64,000 nt of DNA from Silurus meridionalis (GCF_014805685.1 NC_060902.1:2054645-2118644); one strand, 5' to 3'; numbered from the stretch's first letter, positions 1 through 11,640 are shown. Program-made: numbers and translations. The notes: generated from the sequence alone by a model not told the origin.

Positions 1-146
1 CTATAACAGTGAACATAAATGTAAACATTTAGTTTAAAATTCAACGCAATTTAATTTTAGATTCTATCTGCACATTCATCAATCACACGCACTCTTACTG
101 CAGGATGACTAAGGACAGAAGTTCGGACATGTTACTATTTTTTTTA

Positions 147-214
<68 letters not shown>
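147..214. repeat. (AT)n microsatellite
   Basis: About 68 bp of uninterrupted AT dinucleotides inside the hAT-like copy A. Confidence 0.97.
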
Positions 215-216
<2 letters not shown>

Positions 217-516
217 GAAAGAAGTCTCTTATGCTTATCAAGTCTTCATTTACTTTATAAAAATACAGAACAAAACAGTAATATTGTAAAACATATTAAG
301 AAATATTTACAATTGTTCTACTTACAATTAAATGAAAAATAATTATAATAGATTTTTTAATCTGTATTGGTTGCATGCATGTCAGCTTATGACCAAACAA
401 AATTTTATATTTATGCTTGTATATGATACTGTTTATTTAAATTTCCCCAAATTTCTAATCAATTCCCATAAATTTACATAAATTCCCATACATTCCTGGT
501 AAGTTTGCAACTGTTA

Positions 517-1450
517 CAGTTTTTCTCGATTACTAAGACACATTTCTTGGAAGATGCTCTCCTTTTCTCTAAACTGTGAACACAAAACCCAATTCTCAAG
601 CTACATTCACAAAACCTCAGACTTTTCTTGCAAAACCAAACTTTCACCTCAAAACAGTTCAATCTGTGCTCAAAACTGAACTATGTTGTCAAATCGTGCC
701 CCGAGTCAATCAAAATTTAAATCACTACGGAACAGTCACTAAACACTACGTAGAAAAATAGAAAACACAATGCTCAGGACATCAAGCGGATGAAACAAAA
801 AAACCCTGTGCATTTAGCACTTGTACAAAAAGACAAAACAGAAATCTTGTGCATTTACACGTAGCACTTGTAAAAACAAACAGAAATCGTATGCGTTTGC
901 CACTTGTGTACAGTAAGCCCATGTAAAAATAAAGTACAAAAATATACATGGAATACGAGGCCTACAAACAGTAAGACCAACCCTCCATTACAATACTACA
1001 GTACACTGGTACAGTGATGTACTGAAACATATATTTACTTATATAGTATGTCATACAGTAACTGCTGTCAACATTTACATACTGTACTATAATGTCAAAA
1101 AAAGGTAATTACCTGTTCTCTTCTCTAAATCTTCGGATTATGGTGGACACAGTGAGTCTACTGATGCACAAACCAGTGCTCTCTGAACTGGATTACTGTA
1201 TATGTTCCCTCACATCATTAGCCACAAGTGTGATCCATTTTGAGTTGTAGTGTTCGACTTTTGTCACCTGTGCTCACCATTATGCAGCACGGGTGCATCA
1301 CAATGAAAATGTGTTGGCAAGTTGTGTCTAAACAGGTGAAAAGTGCTTATGGTTTTGCCAAAAGAGTGATTGATTCAATCAGTGGGTTCAGGCAACTGAG
1401 CAATTGGTTCAGACAATAGGGTTTAGTGTTTTAGCAATTGAGAAAAACTG
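517..1450 (-). mobile_element. Tc1/mariner-type element nested in hAT-like copy A
   Basis: It starts CAGTTTTTCTC at 517 and ends GAGAAAAACTG at 1450. The 25-bp terminal inverted repeats differ at three positions. A TA dinucleotide lies directly outside each end (515-516 and 1451-1452), as expected for the Tc1/mariner superfamily, and the CAGT start is typical of it. Strand is assigned from the helix-turn-helix-like frame at 1113-1215. The 934-bp length is short for an autonomous member and no catalytic region is visible, so it is probably an internally deleted or decayed copy. Confidence 0.75.
1113..1215 (-). pseudogene. Decayed N-terminal transposase segment (helix-turn-helix-like)
   Basis: Read on the minus strand, one frame gives SESTGLCISRLTVSTIIRRF followed by REENR, which resembles the second DNA-binding helix-turn-helix of Tc1/mariner transposases. 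A stop codon interrupts the frame just upstream. The frame ends at AACAG followed by GTAATT (minus strand), which looks like a 5' splice donor. No DDE region follows. The family assignment rests on this short motif and on the TIR/TA context. Confidence 0.4.
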
Positions 1451-1534
1451 TAATACTTCCAAAATCACCAGATGAAGTTCCAATGGAAAGTTTCCAGAAA
1501 TTAACTGGAAGTTTTTCACCCATTTGCAACCCTA

Positions 1535-2336
1535 TTAACATGACAAACTTCTGTTTTTTTTTTTTCGTTTAACTACAAAAACCAGAGAAAACAAAGTACA
1601 GGTTTCTCAAAAGCATCTTGGGATATTATTATTTATAATTATTATATTATTTATTATAATTTTGATCAGTATGGGACAGTATTTAATAAAAAAAAGGTCT
1701 AATAGTAAGTCTGTTTCATATACAACAATCTTTGATATTTAATAATTTCTCAATAACAGCATGCCAAAGTATTTCATTTCTTAAATAATTGAAAAATGTA
1801 CCAGTAAAACAAGCTACAGTTATGAAGTATAAGCTCGGCATTTGGTTTGAGTAAAAAACATGTCAATGTGATCAATGGTGACTAATTTGAGACTCAAACC
1901 CTGTTTAAATCACGATACATTAATCTTTGTAAAACACCCTTTTCTGTAGCAAAACACAATTTCCTCTTGTTTCCTTCGTCAAATGTCAATCAGTTAGACG
2001 TGGCCTGATCGATACTGAACAAGGCGAACGGTTCCTGTGGGTGTGTGTAGTTTCAGTGGGGAAGTGAGTTGTTGCATTAGGTGATAGGCGAGCCGTCGAC
2101 TGGAGTCCGAGGCATAGCCTGGGGCGAGTGAGGGTTCAGCCTTCACCACTCACACAGGGAGCAATTTAGCCATTCGGTGCACATTAACGCTCCTTTCCCC
2201 TTTTTCCGAAGGGCAGACTTAACCTTTGTGTCGACTATCAAATAGAAAAAATACAAGTAGAATCAATCTGTAGCATGGTGTGTCCATGCTCTCATTAACA
2301 CCTTTCAACTGGTCGCTGATTTCACACCAATATCAT

Positions 2337-2337
<1 letters not shown>
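1535..2337. other. No gene recognised
   Basis: The stretch is A+T-rich up to about 1960, with short T and A runs. Bases 1985-2240 are more GC-rich and of higher complexity but show no open frame or motif that I can name. Confidence 0.6.

Positions 2338-2403
<66 letters not shown>
2338..2403. repeat. (AT)n microsatellite
   Basis: About 66 bp of uninterrupted AT dinucleotides. Confidence 0.97.
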
Positions 2404-2406
<3 letters not shown>

Positions 2407-2735
2407 TGAATACATTAAAAGCAGCTGTTTCTGATCAGCTAGCAAAGCTACAAATCAATCGACGATATTCAATAGTTACTCCTGAAGATCATCACGGCAT
2501 CAACAAAGTCCAAAAAGAGCAATAAGTACACCAGCATTATGTAAGTTGTATCTTTATCAGAAGATGTTCCCAAATGTCCACTTCTTGGCTCAAAACATTT
2601 GTGGTAACAGTGTTGTACTGTTATACTGTACCTGCCAAAATACCTGGTCTTTTATAGTTTTTGAAACTTATGCATGCCCCTTTTGCTTACATACAGTACA
2701 ACAAACTTGACCAAGAATTGGTCAGTGAGAGAACA
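2404..2735. other. No gene recognised
   Basis: This is unique-looking sequence between the AT tract and the Tc1 remnant. It may include the decayed 5' part of that Tc1 element, but I could not align it. Confidence 0.5.
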
Positions 2736-3130
2736 GGAGAGAAGATGTGATCAGACTCCCTCACCCCCACATGGAGGTGGAAGCGTAATGGTTTGGGGTT
2801 GTTTGGGAGCAGGGAAGGTTTGAGATTTATTCCGGAAAGTGAAAGGAAACCTGAACCAACATGGCTTCCATTCCGTCCTAACGCACCATGCAGTTCCGTC
2901 TGGACTGTGGCTCATCAGAAAAGACTTCACCGTACAACAAGAAAACGAGCGTACGTCTGAGTTCTGTAAGTGTTAATTAGAGAGCAAACAGTCATCTGGA
3001 GTGATATATATCATGGAATGACCTGCCCAGTCCCCGCACCTAAATCCTGTTGAACTGCTCTGGGATGAACTAAATCACAATAAAGAAATGTCCTTCTAGT
3101 GAAGAACAACTTTGGTCACGGCAAAGTATT
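2736..3130 (+). pseudogene. Tc1-like transposase, C-terminal catalytic part, dead
   Basis: Three segments in order match the Tc1 transposase core. GGGSVMVWGC is encoded at about 2773-2802. A middle stretch reads NQHGFHS, then HHAVPSGL, then QQENERTSEFCK where the family has a QQDND-type catalytic motif, so an acidic catalytic Asp appears replaced by Glu. The end at about 3013-3075 reads PAQSPHLNPVELLWDELN. In-frame stops occur, including TGA where the family has Trp before PAQSP, and the Asp of the SPDLNP motif is His. The copy cannot encode an active enzyme. The terminal repeats were not identified. Confidence 0.85.
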
Positions 3131-3184
3131 TCAGCTGAATGTTATGAGAAATGAACAGTCCGTGTGCTGAGAAGGGGTAAAGCT

Positions 3185-3215
3185 ATCTATCCATCTGTCT
3201 GTCTGTTTGTCTGCC

Positions 3216-3251
<36 letters not shown>
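3185..3251. repeat. (TCTG)n microsatellite
   Basis: A tetranucleotide TGTC/TCTG array with a few interrupting bases at its left end. Confidence 0.95.
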
Positions 3252-4184
3252 ACTTACTTCATTCATTTTATGTAACGTAAAATTCTACACTAAGCTATTG
3301 AAAAACAATTTCGGATATTTTACTTGATTTGCTTCAACCTTGAACCTGTTGGGATTCATTCTGAAACCTAATCATTCTTGAGACACCTGACACAATAACA
3401 CACTGCCTCCACCACTTAATGTTTAAAAAAATAATAATTTATTAATTTATGCATATGTTCATGTTTTTATTTTTCATTTTACTCTGTATTATTATTTATT
3501 TTTTTATATTTATAGTTGTAAATTATTACTATTATTCGCTTGCTTAATAACTCCATAAATATATAACTTGCTATTATTCCTAACTTTTGTCCTGCTGTCA
3601 GAGTGAAGTAACTCACACCCAGCGTAGACGTGAAGACAGAGAAGCGTTTCCTCCTACCCCTGTGAGAACCCAACAGTTAACAGGATTACAACTCCAAAAT
3701 TATGACATAACAGATGCTGCCATGTGCTTCGGTGTAGTCCAGACCTGAAAGGACATTTCAGTAAGAGGATTTCTTTCTGTCACACTAAGACGCGGTGATG
3801 TTGGACAGTGGTGACGGCAGCGGGAGCGAGAATTCAGCCAGAAGGCTGTAGCGTGTACACGTGGCACTGTTCCACGCGCCATGTCACCCTCTGGCTCTTG
3901 AACGGAATGACAAGTCGGCGGCACGGATCGTGTTTCTGGGACCTTGCGCTTTCCCGAGCCATGTGCTGCTTAAGGTGGACGCTTTAGCCGAAATCAGGGA
4001 GCTCATGCTTTCTGTTTTCATGCGCACTCAGGAACACATGGATGTACCATATGCGAATCCTTCAGCATGTTCAGAAAGTGTTTTATTCCACATTCTAGCA
4101 GCTATAAACAATCTTTCCATCCCCAGCCTCTCTATTTCTTGTGTCTGGAAATTTTTCTGCAAAGAATTCCACTTGTCATGTCCT
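3252..4184. other. No gene recognised
   Basis: Bases 3420-3560 are A+T-rich. Bases 3600-4190 have higher complexity, with an unrecognised 108-codon plus-strand frame at 3861-4187 and a shorter opposite frame. Neither resembles a family known to me. Confidence 0.5.
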
Positions 4185-4663
4185 TAAGACTTTTTTTTTT
4201 AATGTTGGAGACTTCATCCAAAATTAATCAGGGTGAAAATGCAAGTGAAAATTATAACATTTTAGACCTTATTAAGCCCATTAAGAATGAAATTTAAACT
4301 CTACATCAAAAACACACTAATGCGTTGTTAGTGACTGGCCTTAGCTGAGCACTAATATTTATTTTTTAAGCCAGGTATCGCTAAACTTGCAGTTCCCCGT
4401 AGCTAAAAAATAAAATCAGTTTCATGTCTGTGGTACAATCCGAGAGATTTGCTCCAATGACAGAAAGCTGACTGCCTGTTGCATATTTGGACAAGTGAAA
4501 GAAAGAACTACAACACCATGGGAACTAGCAAACAAAAAAGCGTTACATGGACATGGAAAAATTAAGACCTTTTAAAAATGATTTAATATCTACAACAGCG
4601 AATTTAAGACTTTTTAACACCTAAAATTTGGACTTTTAGGTTTAAGAACCTGCAGAATCCCTG
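4185..4663. mobile_element. Possible decayed hAT-like element
   Basis: The right end reads AAGAACCTGCAGAATCCCTG, and its reverse complement starts CAGGGATTCTGCAGG, like hAT termini. Repeated TTAAGAC and TTTAAGACT words (4183, 4600) and ATTAAGAATGAAATTTAA are typical of the subterminal parts of such fish elements. The left end is not defined, so the start is approximate. Confidence 0.4.
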
Positions 4664-5897
4664 AATAATTAAATGGTAAATAATTGAACGTGTTTCTTTT
4701 ATTAATTAGTTTATGTAACGCGGGGCACTGAGAGTTAGCTGTAACTATAAACACCATAAAGTATTTGATGTCATCGTGTTATAAACATGGACATTTTCCT
4801 CATTTTTTATAGTCGAAAAAAAAAAAATCTGCATTAAACGCCTGATTACACTGTTCAATCCAAGGATTTGGTCACCATCAGATTTAGTTGAGTTGTGGAA
4901 AAGTGTGTCTTCTACATTACAAACACTGAGAAAGTCCCAGCAATGAGTACATCTGCATGTTTTTCTTTTTTCTCAGTTCATTAATGCGGTATTAAAGGCA
5001 AAACAGACGGAAATCGCTAGAATATAAGAACTGAAAGTGCAAACGATTAAAAAAAGAAGAGAATTTTGGATCGCATAACAGAAAGCTCATCATGATTGCA
5101 TCGTGAATGCATCATCTATTTGTCATTTCTAAAGGCGTGGGGATCTATGGAGCGTATGCTCGGCATGCCCAGAGCACTCACAGGGAAAAAAAAACAAAAA
5201 CAAACAAACAAACAAAAAAAAACATTATCCCAAGTCCAACTGGCTTTGAAATGCAAATGCAAAATGATGCCTTCCACACGCCAACTGTTGCAAAGCCTTC
5301 TAGCTGCTTTCTTCCTGGGTCTCCTACAACTCCCTGTTTTTGGCACAGACCTGCAGTATGGCCCTTGCAGCCAGAGCTTACAGAACGTGTCGAGATGAGC
5401 TGGGCTGCTAAACCCAAAAAAAAAGGAGGCAAGGTTTATGATGCTGAGGATGTGTGTTTGACTGCTGGGGACTGTTAACCAGCAAGTCCAGCTGATCCGG
5501 AGAAGTTCTGCAGACCCTGGAGCTCCTCGCACGAACAAGGTCAAATTCGGAATCGTCACGGGCTGCCTGTTTGCGCGATTTGTTCGGTGAAGGAAATGAA
5601 ATCGTGCAGTTCCGCCTCAGCGCTAAGGAGGAAATGGGAAGAGGGTGAAAGTGAACCAATCGATATTCTTGAGAGACCGCACCCTCCCACCCGCTCGTTC
5701 TGCTGTAACATGCGTTCTGTGCTGCGACTGGATGCGGGGGCCTGTACCACATGACCTTCAACGTGGCCAGTAGGGGCCCGCCCACTCGCCCGCCTCGCGT
5801 GGACGAGGGCACGTCGCATCCATCTATGTCAGCCGCAAGCAGCGCCGCCATTCATCAGCTGGAACGCCTGACAGCAGCGCTAACACACTAAGAGTAC
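4664..5897. other. No gene recognised; GC-rich island at about 5480-5880
   Basis: Bases 5186-5225 are A-rich. From about 5480 to 5880 the sequence is notably GC- and CpG-richer than its surroundings. Two unrecognised 147-codon minus-strand frames overlap here, as expected when TA-poor sequence lacks stop codons. A diverged regulatory island is possible but cannot be shown. Confidence 0.4.
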
Positions 5898-5899
5898 GC

Positions 5900-5943
<44 letters not shown>
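5898..5943. repeat. (CA)n microsatellite
   Basis: About 46 bp of CA dinucleotides. Confidence 0.97.
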
Positions 5944-5945
<2 letters not shown>

Positions 5946-6671
5946 TGCCTACTCAAGAATATGTACTCACACATTCCAAAGCTGAAATCTCCTAAAAATA
6001 CATCGGTGACTATAAATATCTCACAGAAACAAAAAGTTTTGTTTAATTCGTATACAAATCTCGTTATTTGTATCAGACGCTTTATTTCACGCTGAATGAT
6101 TTAAAGTGCACGTTGTGGATGATTAATAAAGCTATATGCGTTACATGTATATTCATGAATCTTTCAAAGCCCGCTCCGATCGATGGGAGCCGCCGATATG
6201 CTAATGCCAGCAAGCTTCTTGTAATCCCGTCCGAACTGCTGCGTTACCACGGCTTCACGCTCTCGACGTGTAAACGCAGATCTGTCAGGGGATGACAAAC
6301 GGCGCCGATCCTCGCAAACTACTCTATATGATCGGTCTACTGTAAACACGGGTAACACCTTGATAATCACTCCAAACAGACTCTTCTGGGGCGTTCGGAT
6401 CTCAAAAGATCGGTTAGTAGATCGATGCGTAGATCCGCACGGTAAAGCTACATCATGACAGTTTAACGCTGTAATAAAGTCATGAGAACTGAAAATTTAA
6501 TGAGGTAATATTATGGGTGGTGGAGGGGAGGAAGGACTCTATCTTGTTGTGAAGTTCAGAATCATCCCCTCATTTTATGACAACAATTAGAAAAATATAT
6601 GCAACTTATAGCTACATTTCAAACTGTGCAACAATGCAGCTTAATGTTTTCACTTACTGTGTGTTGTATCT
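5944..6671. other. No gene recognised
   Basis: Bases 6090-6300 are of high complexity with TTAATAAA and GCTAAT words and could be a conserved non-coding element. The rest shows nothing I can name. Confidence 0.4.
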
Positions 6672-7080
6672 TGGGTTGCAAAGGGGTGGAACATTTCTGG
6701 TAATTTTCCAAAAAACTTTCAATTGGAAATTCATCTGGGGACTTCTGGAAAAATTCTAAGTTAGAAACTTACCAGGAATAATTGGGAATTAATTGGAAAT
6801 TTGGGGAAATGTATATAAACTATTATCTTCAAACATAATGTGCAGTGCATGTAGGGGGCATGGCCTCAGTGATCCTGCAGTAAGTGTGCTGTGTGCATAT
6901 AACTGATGAACGTGCAGGTAGAATTTCAGCTGAAATTGAATGTACTCAATCTGATTGTTTCAACCAATATTATCCTGCAAGACTGCATTTAAGTTTCCTG
7001 TTATTGGCTCACTTACGATTTTGTAAATTTCCAGTTTATTCCCATTAATTCTTGTTAATTCCCATGGAATGTTTACAGAC
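6672..7080 (-). mobile_element. hAT-like non-autonomous element, copy B
   Basis: It begins TGGGTTGCAAAGG, the reverse complement of the shared GCAACCC terminus, and contains the family's strings TTACCAGGAAT, AATTGGGAATTAATTGG and, near the end, TTAATTCCCATGGAATG. It lies in reverse orientation to the other copies. The last bases of the opposite terminus are missing or diverged at about 7080. No target duplication was recognised. Confidence 0.75.
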
Positions 7081-7318
7081 CTAATTTTGACTGCAGAAAG
7101 TTTGCTTCAAGCTACAGCTTTACTTCCAACTTTATCTCCTTACAAAAAGTGTTGCCATAACAACAATTACACACTTAAAAAAAAAAATCTGTTTATTATT
7201 AGTGAAGCATCTGTTGTACAGGTGCCTTGATTGTACTGTTACTATAGAAACAGTAATGTATTGAAATTATTGCGTTAATGCAGTGTAAACCTGCGACATG
7301 CAGCTGCACTACTGCCAG

Positions 7319-7399
<81 letters not shown>
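7319..7399. repeat. (GATA)n microsatellite
   Basis: About 20 nearly perfect GATA units. Confidence 0.97.
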
Positions 7400-8278
7400 A
7401 TTTATAGATGACATTGTAGCAAATCAAACTCTTTCTGACCAATCAGAATTTAAAACGATGGTGAAGGCACAAAGTTCAAGGTCAGTCAATGACAAAGTAT
7501 TTTTTTCTTCATTCGTTTGTGATACAGTATCTGTACCTCCCGAAAATACTTTGACACGTCTGAGGCATTGAATCCGAATGCGAGATCAATAAATCTCTTG
7601 ATTAAAGTGTGCAATAAAAATAATGTTAGCGAGGGAGGATAGCGGTGTTCAGACAGTTTTTTGTAATTTCTGGTCAGCGAGATTAAAATAGCTTTTCCTT
7701 TACTTCCTTGTTTTTTTTTTTGCATGAGAGAAAGGGAGAAAAAAGAGAGAGAGAAAGAGAGAGATAGAGAGAAATCAAATGTAAAATGCATTAAGGTCTG
7801 CGTGGGTGGGTAAAGAGAACGTGACTAAAATTTAAAAAATGATGGTTAGGATTGAGCGGTCCGACAAAAGAAATGGCGGCGTTGTAATCCCTACATTAGC
7901 CGTGCTGTCAAGTCACTAATAAAAATAAGACTGAGGCAGATCAAGCGTGTGTGTGTGTGTGTGTGATTTAAAGTCATTTTATAGGGTCTCTGAAAGGAGC
8001 AGCATTGGCGTGAAGGAAGTGTTCCTTATATTCAGGCTGTAGCACTGTGATGTGAAAACACAGTAAAATGGATTGTGCAGTAAAAAAAAAAAAAAAAAAA
8101 GAAACAATACGGTTCGCTCCGGAGCTTAAAGCGAAGACGGAGGTTTATAGCAGCGTCAAAGTGGCCTTCAGTACATAAAGCGCATGAATCTAATCAACTG
8201 TAAAGTGACCCTTTTGTAATCAAGAGCAGGAAAGCGACCATACAAAAGGTGTGTGTGAAGAAAAGCAACGAAAAGAAA

Positions 8279-8282
<4 letters not shown>
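7400..8282. other. No gene recognised; short simple repeats
   Basis: TGACCAATCAGAATTTAA at 7438-7455 matches a word of the repeat seen at 44838. A GA-rich patch lies at 7736-7772, (GT)n at 7946-7964 and a run of about 19 A at 8082-8100. No coding signal is seen. Confidence 0.55.

Positions 8283-8345
<63 letters not shown>
8283..8345. repeat. (GA)n microsatellite
   Basis: About 63 bp of uninterrupted AG dinucleotides. Its minus-strand translation gives an artificial Ser-Leu repeat frame. Confidence 0.97.
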
Positions 8346-8347
<2 letters not shown>

Positions 8348-8987
8348 TCTGGAGGAAAGTGCCAAGGACGGATTTGTAATGTGCGAGGCCATTCGGAACA
8401 AAATGGCTTCTTTTCCGCAGTCCGAACCGAAGCATGAAGGTGCGCAATGGTGTTTAATGGGCATTAGAAAACAAACGGTGTATCCGTTTCCCTCGTGTGA
8501 ACGAGTGTTATTTCCTCATCAGAGCCTTGAATTTGTTTAATGTCCTTGAAAGAGGAACTGGAAAGCGCCGAGCAGGCTCGCTCCCTCCAGGACGTTGTTT
8601 GATTGCTCTTGGAGTGACATTTGTTTAATGAGCAAAAGTATCCCTTCTTTTTTTTTACGGGAAGGAGTCTTGAATCGTATCCGAGGCCACGCTCTTTTAC
8701 GCTTCTTCTCCTCCTCACGGGACACCATTCAGCTCCTTTAGGCCTCCGTGATGGTGGGCTGAGTGTGAGGATCTGAGACCTTCTGGGGTTTTATCTCAAA
8801 CAGACCCGTTTTATCAGCGGCGTGAGAGATGCAACGGAAGCAGGTTGACAAGTAGGGACCCTGGCTGACAGGTGGGCAGATTGAGAGCTGAGATTTTGCT
8901 CAGCTTTTCCACTGTAAAGCCGGCGTGTAAAACGAATCCCACGGGGACAAACGTTCATGCCATTTTCACCTCCAACCCTCGCGTGCA
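8346..8987. other. No gene recognised
   Basis: This is higher-complexity sequence. Bases 8525-8645 carry several TTGTTTAAT words and could be conserved non-coding DNA. No exon signal was identified. Confidence 0.35.
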
Positions 8988-9240
8988 AATTCAAATCAAT
9001 TCAGTTTCATTACAATGGACATTGTCGGAAATACAGCTTTATAGAATGTACGAGATGTAAAACAAAAATTTGAATAAGTGAATTGTGTATTTATCCCCAA
9101 TAAGCAAACCTGCGGCAAGGAAAAACTCTCTCGGATGATAAGAGGGAGAAACCTTAAGAGGAACCGGACTCAAAGTAGAACCCATCCCCATTCTGATTTT
9201 GATACCCAGAGTGTGATTATAAATCATAAAAAAAAAAATA
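8988..9240 (-). repeat. Retroposon-like dispersed repeat, tail first on plus strand
   Basis: On the minus strand it reads GGGGATGGGTTCTAC, AAGGTTTCTCCCTC, GTTTTTCCTTGCCGC, then TAAAGCTGTATTTCCGACAA and a tail of GAATTGATTTGAATT. The same order occurs on the plus strand at 39479-39698, and the tail alone at 49180-49255. The constant 3' end with a GAATT-rich tail suggests retroposition. The LINE or SINE clade cannot be stated from sequence alone. Confidence 0.7.
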
Positions 9241-9530
9241 CAAACATGAATATATAGAAAAAAGCAAAAAATATCTATATTTTTAAATCGTCTGTTTAAT
9301 TCACAGTGGTGAAAAGAGTGACACGCAAAGTCACAGTAAAACGCTGACATCGATTCCAATTTTCCGACATTACAAAATCAAATTTAATTTACTGGCTTCA
9401 TTTATCCCTTCTTAATGGCCTCTGATCACTCGGCCAACAGGTACATGATTATAAACATGCCGGGTGGTGATCCGTCTATGTCTTCCGACGGAAGCTGGTG
9501 ATTCAGCGGTAAGGACTCGACGCTTTGTTC

Positions 9531-9835
9531 ATTGTGATTGACTCTTTAATATGATTCAGAAGAACGAGTCGTTATAAAGAGTGATTCGTTAAAATGTTCT
9601 ACTTCAGAGCATCACAAAAACTCCACAGGTCATATACAAGAAACAGAATTGAGTGGTTCGCCTCTCGACACTTCTAATCAAAGTGGTTTTTTTTTTATCA
9701 CGTGACTCTCGTAAGCGCTGTGATTAAAGGAACAAATTGAACCAAATGACACACAAAAAAAGATTTCTTCATTTTGTGGAACTAGATTCAAAGAACCAAG
9801 TCAATAAAATGACTCAGACTTTTCATCACTGGACT
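9531..9835. mobile_element. GAACGAGTC-type dispersed repeat, copy 1
   Basis: It contains AGAACGAGTCGTT, AAGAGTGATTCGTT, AGAAACAGAATTGAGTGGTT, AACCAAATGACAC and AAAATGACTCAGACTTTTC. The same words in the same order occur at 44985-45641. It is probably a non-autonomous DNA element, and the superfamily was not determined. Confidence 0.55.
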
Positions 9836-11324
9836 CGACCGTGTAAAAACGAACGAAAAATAAGGAGGAATCGAACCCAAACCGTGCAACGAGCACATGA
9901 GCCGAGAACCCTGCCGAGCTCCGGCTGCTTCCTCAGATCCGTATCACAAACCGGCAATAAAAAGAAGTCACGAAGCTCATCATCAGCCTGAGAAATCCCG
10001 TCGCACCGAATTTAAATATGCTCATAGTCACTCTGTGAAGCGTGACGGCTGAGTGCCTCCTTTATATCCTACGTATCAGGGGGGGTGGGGGGAAGAGAGA
10101 AATGCAAAGAGAATAAGCGTACTTAGTTTTCTTTTCTTCACACTTTTATTGCATGTGACACCAGGTTCCAAAACACAGTTAGCATTAGAATGGAGCTGTC
10201 TTACCGACTGACGGGTATCAAAACTCTGACGGGTTGAAATTCCCGGCTATGTCTCCCAGCCTTAATAACAGCTTGAGCTTTTATTAGCGCTGTTTCTTTA
10301 ATTTGATGTTTCCCCTGTAATTATTTTTCAAAGAAACCAGAATTAAAATCGAATCTTCAAACTCCAGTCTGGCCTTCGCTGATGAACCGGTGAATATGCA
10401 TTAGTGTACCGCGTTTTAAACCCTGGAAACACGAGCAACCTTTTTCTCTCCGTCCATACTTTTTTTTTTTCCTCCTCCCCTTTCTCACATATTTCTGGTC
10501 CTTTATGTCCTGACCACTAAGAGATGAACTAAGAGCTCTGGTTTATCCATGTCAGTGTTAGTATCCTAACAGACGAATGAAGCTAATCTGTAGCTTGGAT
10601 ACAGCTCTTTGTTTTTGTATCAAAGCTTTTGTTTTTTTTCCCTCCAGCAGAACTTTGTTCATCCTTCAGAGCAAATGGAATATGTGAAATGATTTCTAGG
10701 CAATTGAATTCATTTGAAATGAGGTTGTTATACCAGAAGTAAACAGCATCAGAAGCTCATCTTTGAAAAGCGCTAATGTGTGTCCAGATTAGCAGGAAGA
10801 ACTTCTGATAGCTCACACGCTTACGCTAGACTGCATCGTCCGGTCTAGCCATTCTCTTTCTTTAAATGTTTTTTCTTATTGTTTTTTTTTTCCTCTCCTC
10901 TGAGAAAATGGGGGGAAAGAAAACGTGCTTATCTTCGTCTTATATTTTGCAGTGCGCGGTTCAATTACTGGTGTGATTTCAAGGCTGAATATGTGGAACT
11001 CTAAAAGGACTTGTAGAAAAAAAATCCGTAGGTGATATAAATCCCATTTGAACAGACATGTTAGTAAAACAATCTGTTACGTCCTGAGCGAAAGAGCTTT
11101 CGTGACATCACGTGGTGTTGCCAGGAATGACTTCAGATGGCATCTGTGGAAATCTATTCATATCAAATATATTGATAAATGCTAAAGGCTCAGGTACGTA
11201 GGGTAGGATCCGTCATGGTGCAGATTAGTTCTTGGATTTATTCGTTGAGGGAACAATCTACAGCCAGGCACGTATTAATCGTGTTGCCATAAATTGTCTT
11301 TATTACAATTCTACTAAAAATAAT
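9836..11324. other. No gene recognised; possible conserved segment at 10250-10440
   Basis: Bases 10255-10440 are of high complexity with several homeodomain-like words (TTAATAAC, TTTATTAG, TAATT, GTGAATATGCATTAG). Short poly-T tracts occur at 10460, 10630 and 10880. No coding frame or splice-bounded exon was recognised. Confidence 0.35.
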
Positions 11325-11640
11325 TCAACTTGTGGGCACCTGACTATATGATTATGTGCTTTTTGAAGATCCCATTCCACATTTAGTCCCCATTTGCTGT
11401 TATAATAACCTTCAGTCTTCTGAGAAGATGTTCCACTAGATTTTGTGAAGATTTGTAGAGATTCATTCAGCCACAATGGTGGTAGTAAAGTCAGACACTG
11501 ATGTAGGTGAGGAGGTGAGGAGGCCTGGGGTGCAGTCAGCGTTCACATTCATCAAAAAGGTGTTTAACAGGTTTTATAGCAGAAGATCTTCCACCAAATC
11601 CAACCCATGTAAAGCAGATCTTCATGGAGCAGATATTCAA
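11325..11640 (-). mobile_element. Tc1-like remnant of the CCAAAAGTATTGG family, transposase strand minus
   Basis: GGGCACCTGACTATATG, GAAGATGTTCCACTAGATTTT, GAGGCCTGGGGTGCAGTCAG and AAAGCAGATCTTCATGGAGC follow the order seen in the 23275-23794 copy. Its right part, including the right terminal repeat, is missing. Confidence 0.75.

Larger units (their letters stand above)
1..1534 (+). mobile_element. hAT-like non-autonomous element, copy A, left end outside window, interrupted
   Basis: The right part ends in CATTTGCAACCCTA at 1521-1534, the terminal signature shared with copies at 26853-27944 and 59663-60104. Bases about 36-110 match the 45960-46060 part of the 45818 copy, and 220-515 match 27590-27860, so the element begins before the window. 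It is split by a TA-flanked element at 517-1450, after which the terminal part resumes (about 1453-1534). It carries no recognisable transposase. The 8-bp target duplication seen at the 45818 copy places the family in the hAT group; that assignment is inference. Confidence 0.75.

Noticed and set aside
2280..2525. Frame with Ile-Tyr run
   Set aside because: It translates the (AT)n tract.
3861..4187. 108-codon plus-strand frame
   Set aside because: No recognisable domain, signal or splice context, and codon content looks random.
5408..5851. 147-codon minus-strand frame in the GC-rich island
   Set aside because: Frames stay open by composition. No motif was found.
7319..7399. Tetranucleotide array considered as a CRISPR-like array
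   Set aside because: There are no spacers. It is a simple GATA microsatellite, and the other arrays are likewise plain tandem repeats.
9505..9530. A-box-like GATTCAGCGGTAAGGACTC
   Set aside because: It looks like a tRNA D-arm word, but no B box follows on the plus strand.
9866..9910. tRNA-like B box on the minus strand (GGTTCGATTCC)
   Set aside because: The flanking bases do not form a T-stem and no A box or cloverleaf could be built, so no tRNA or SINE head was called.
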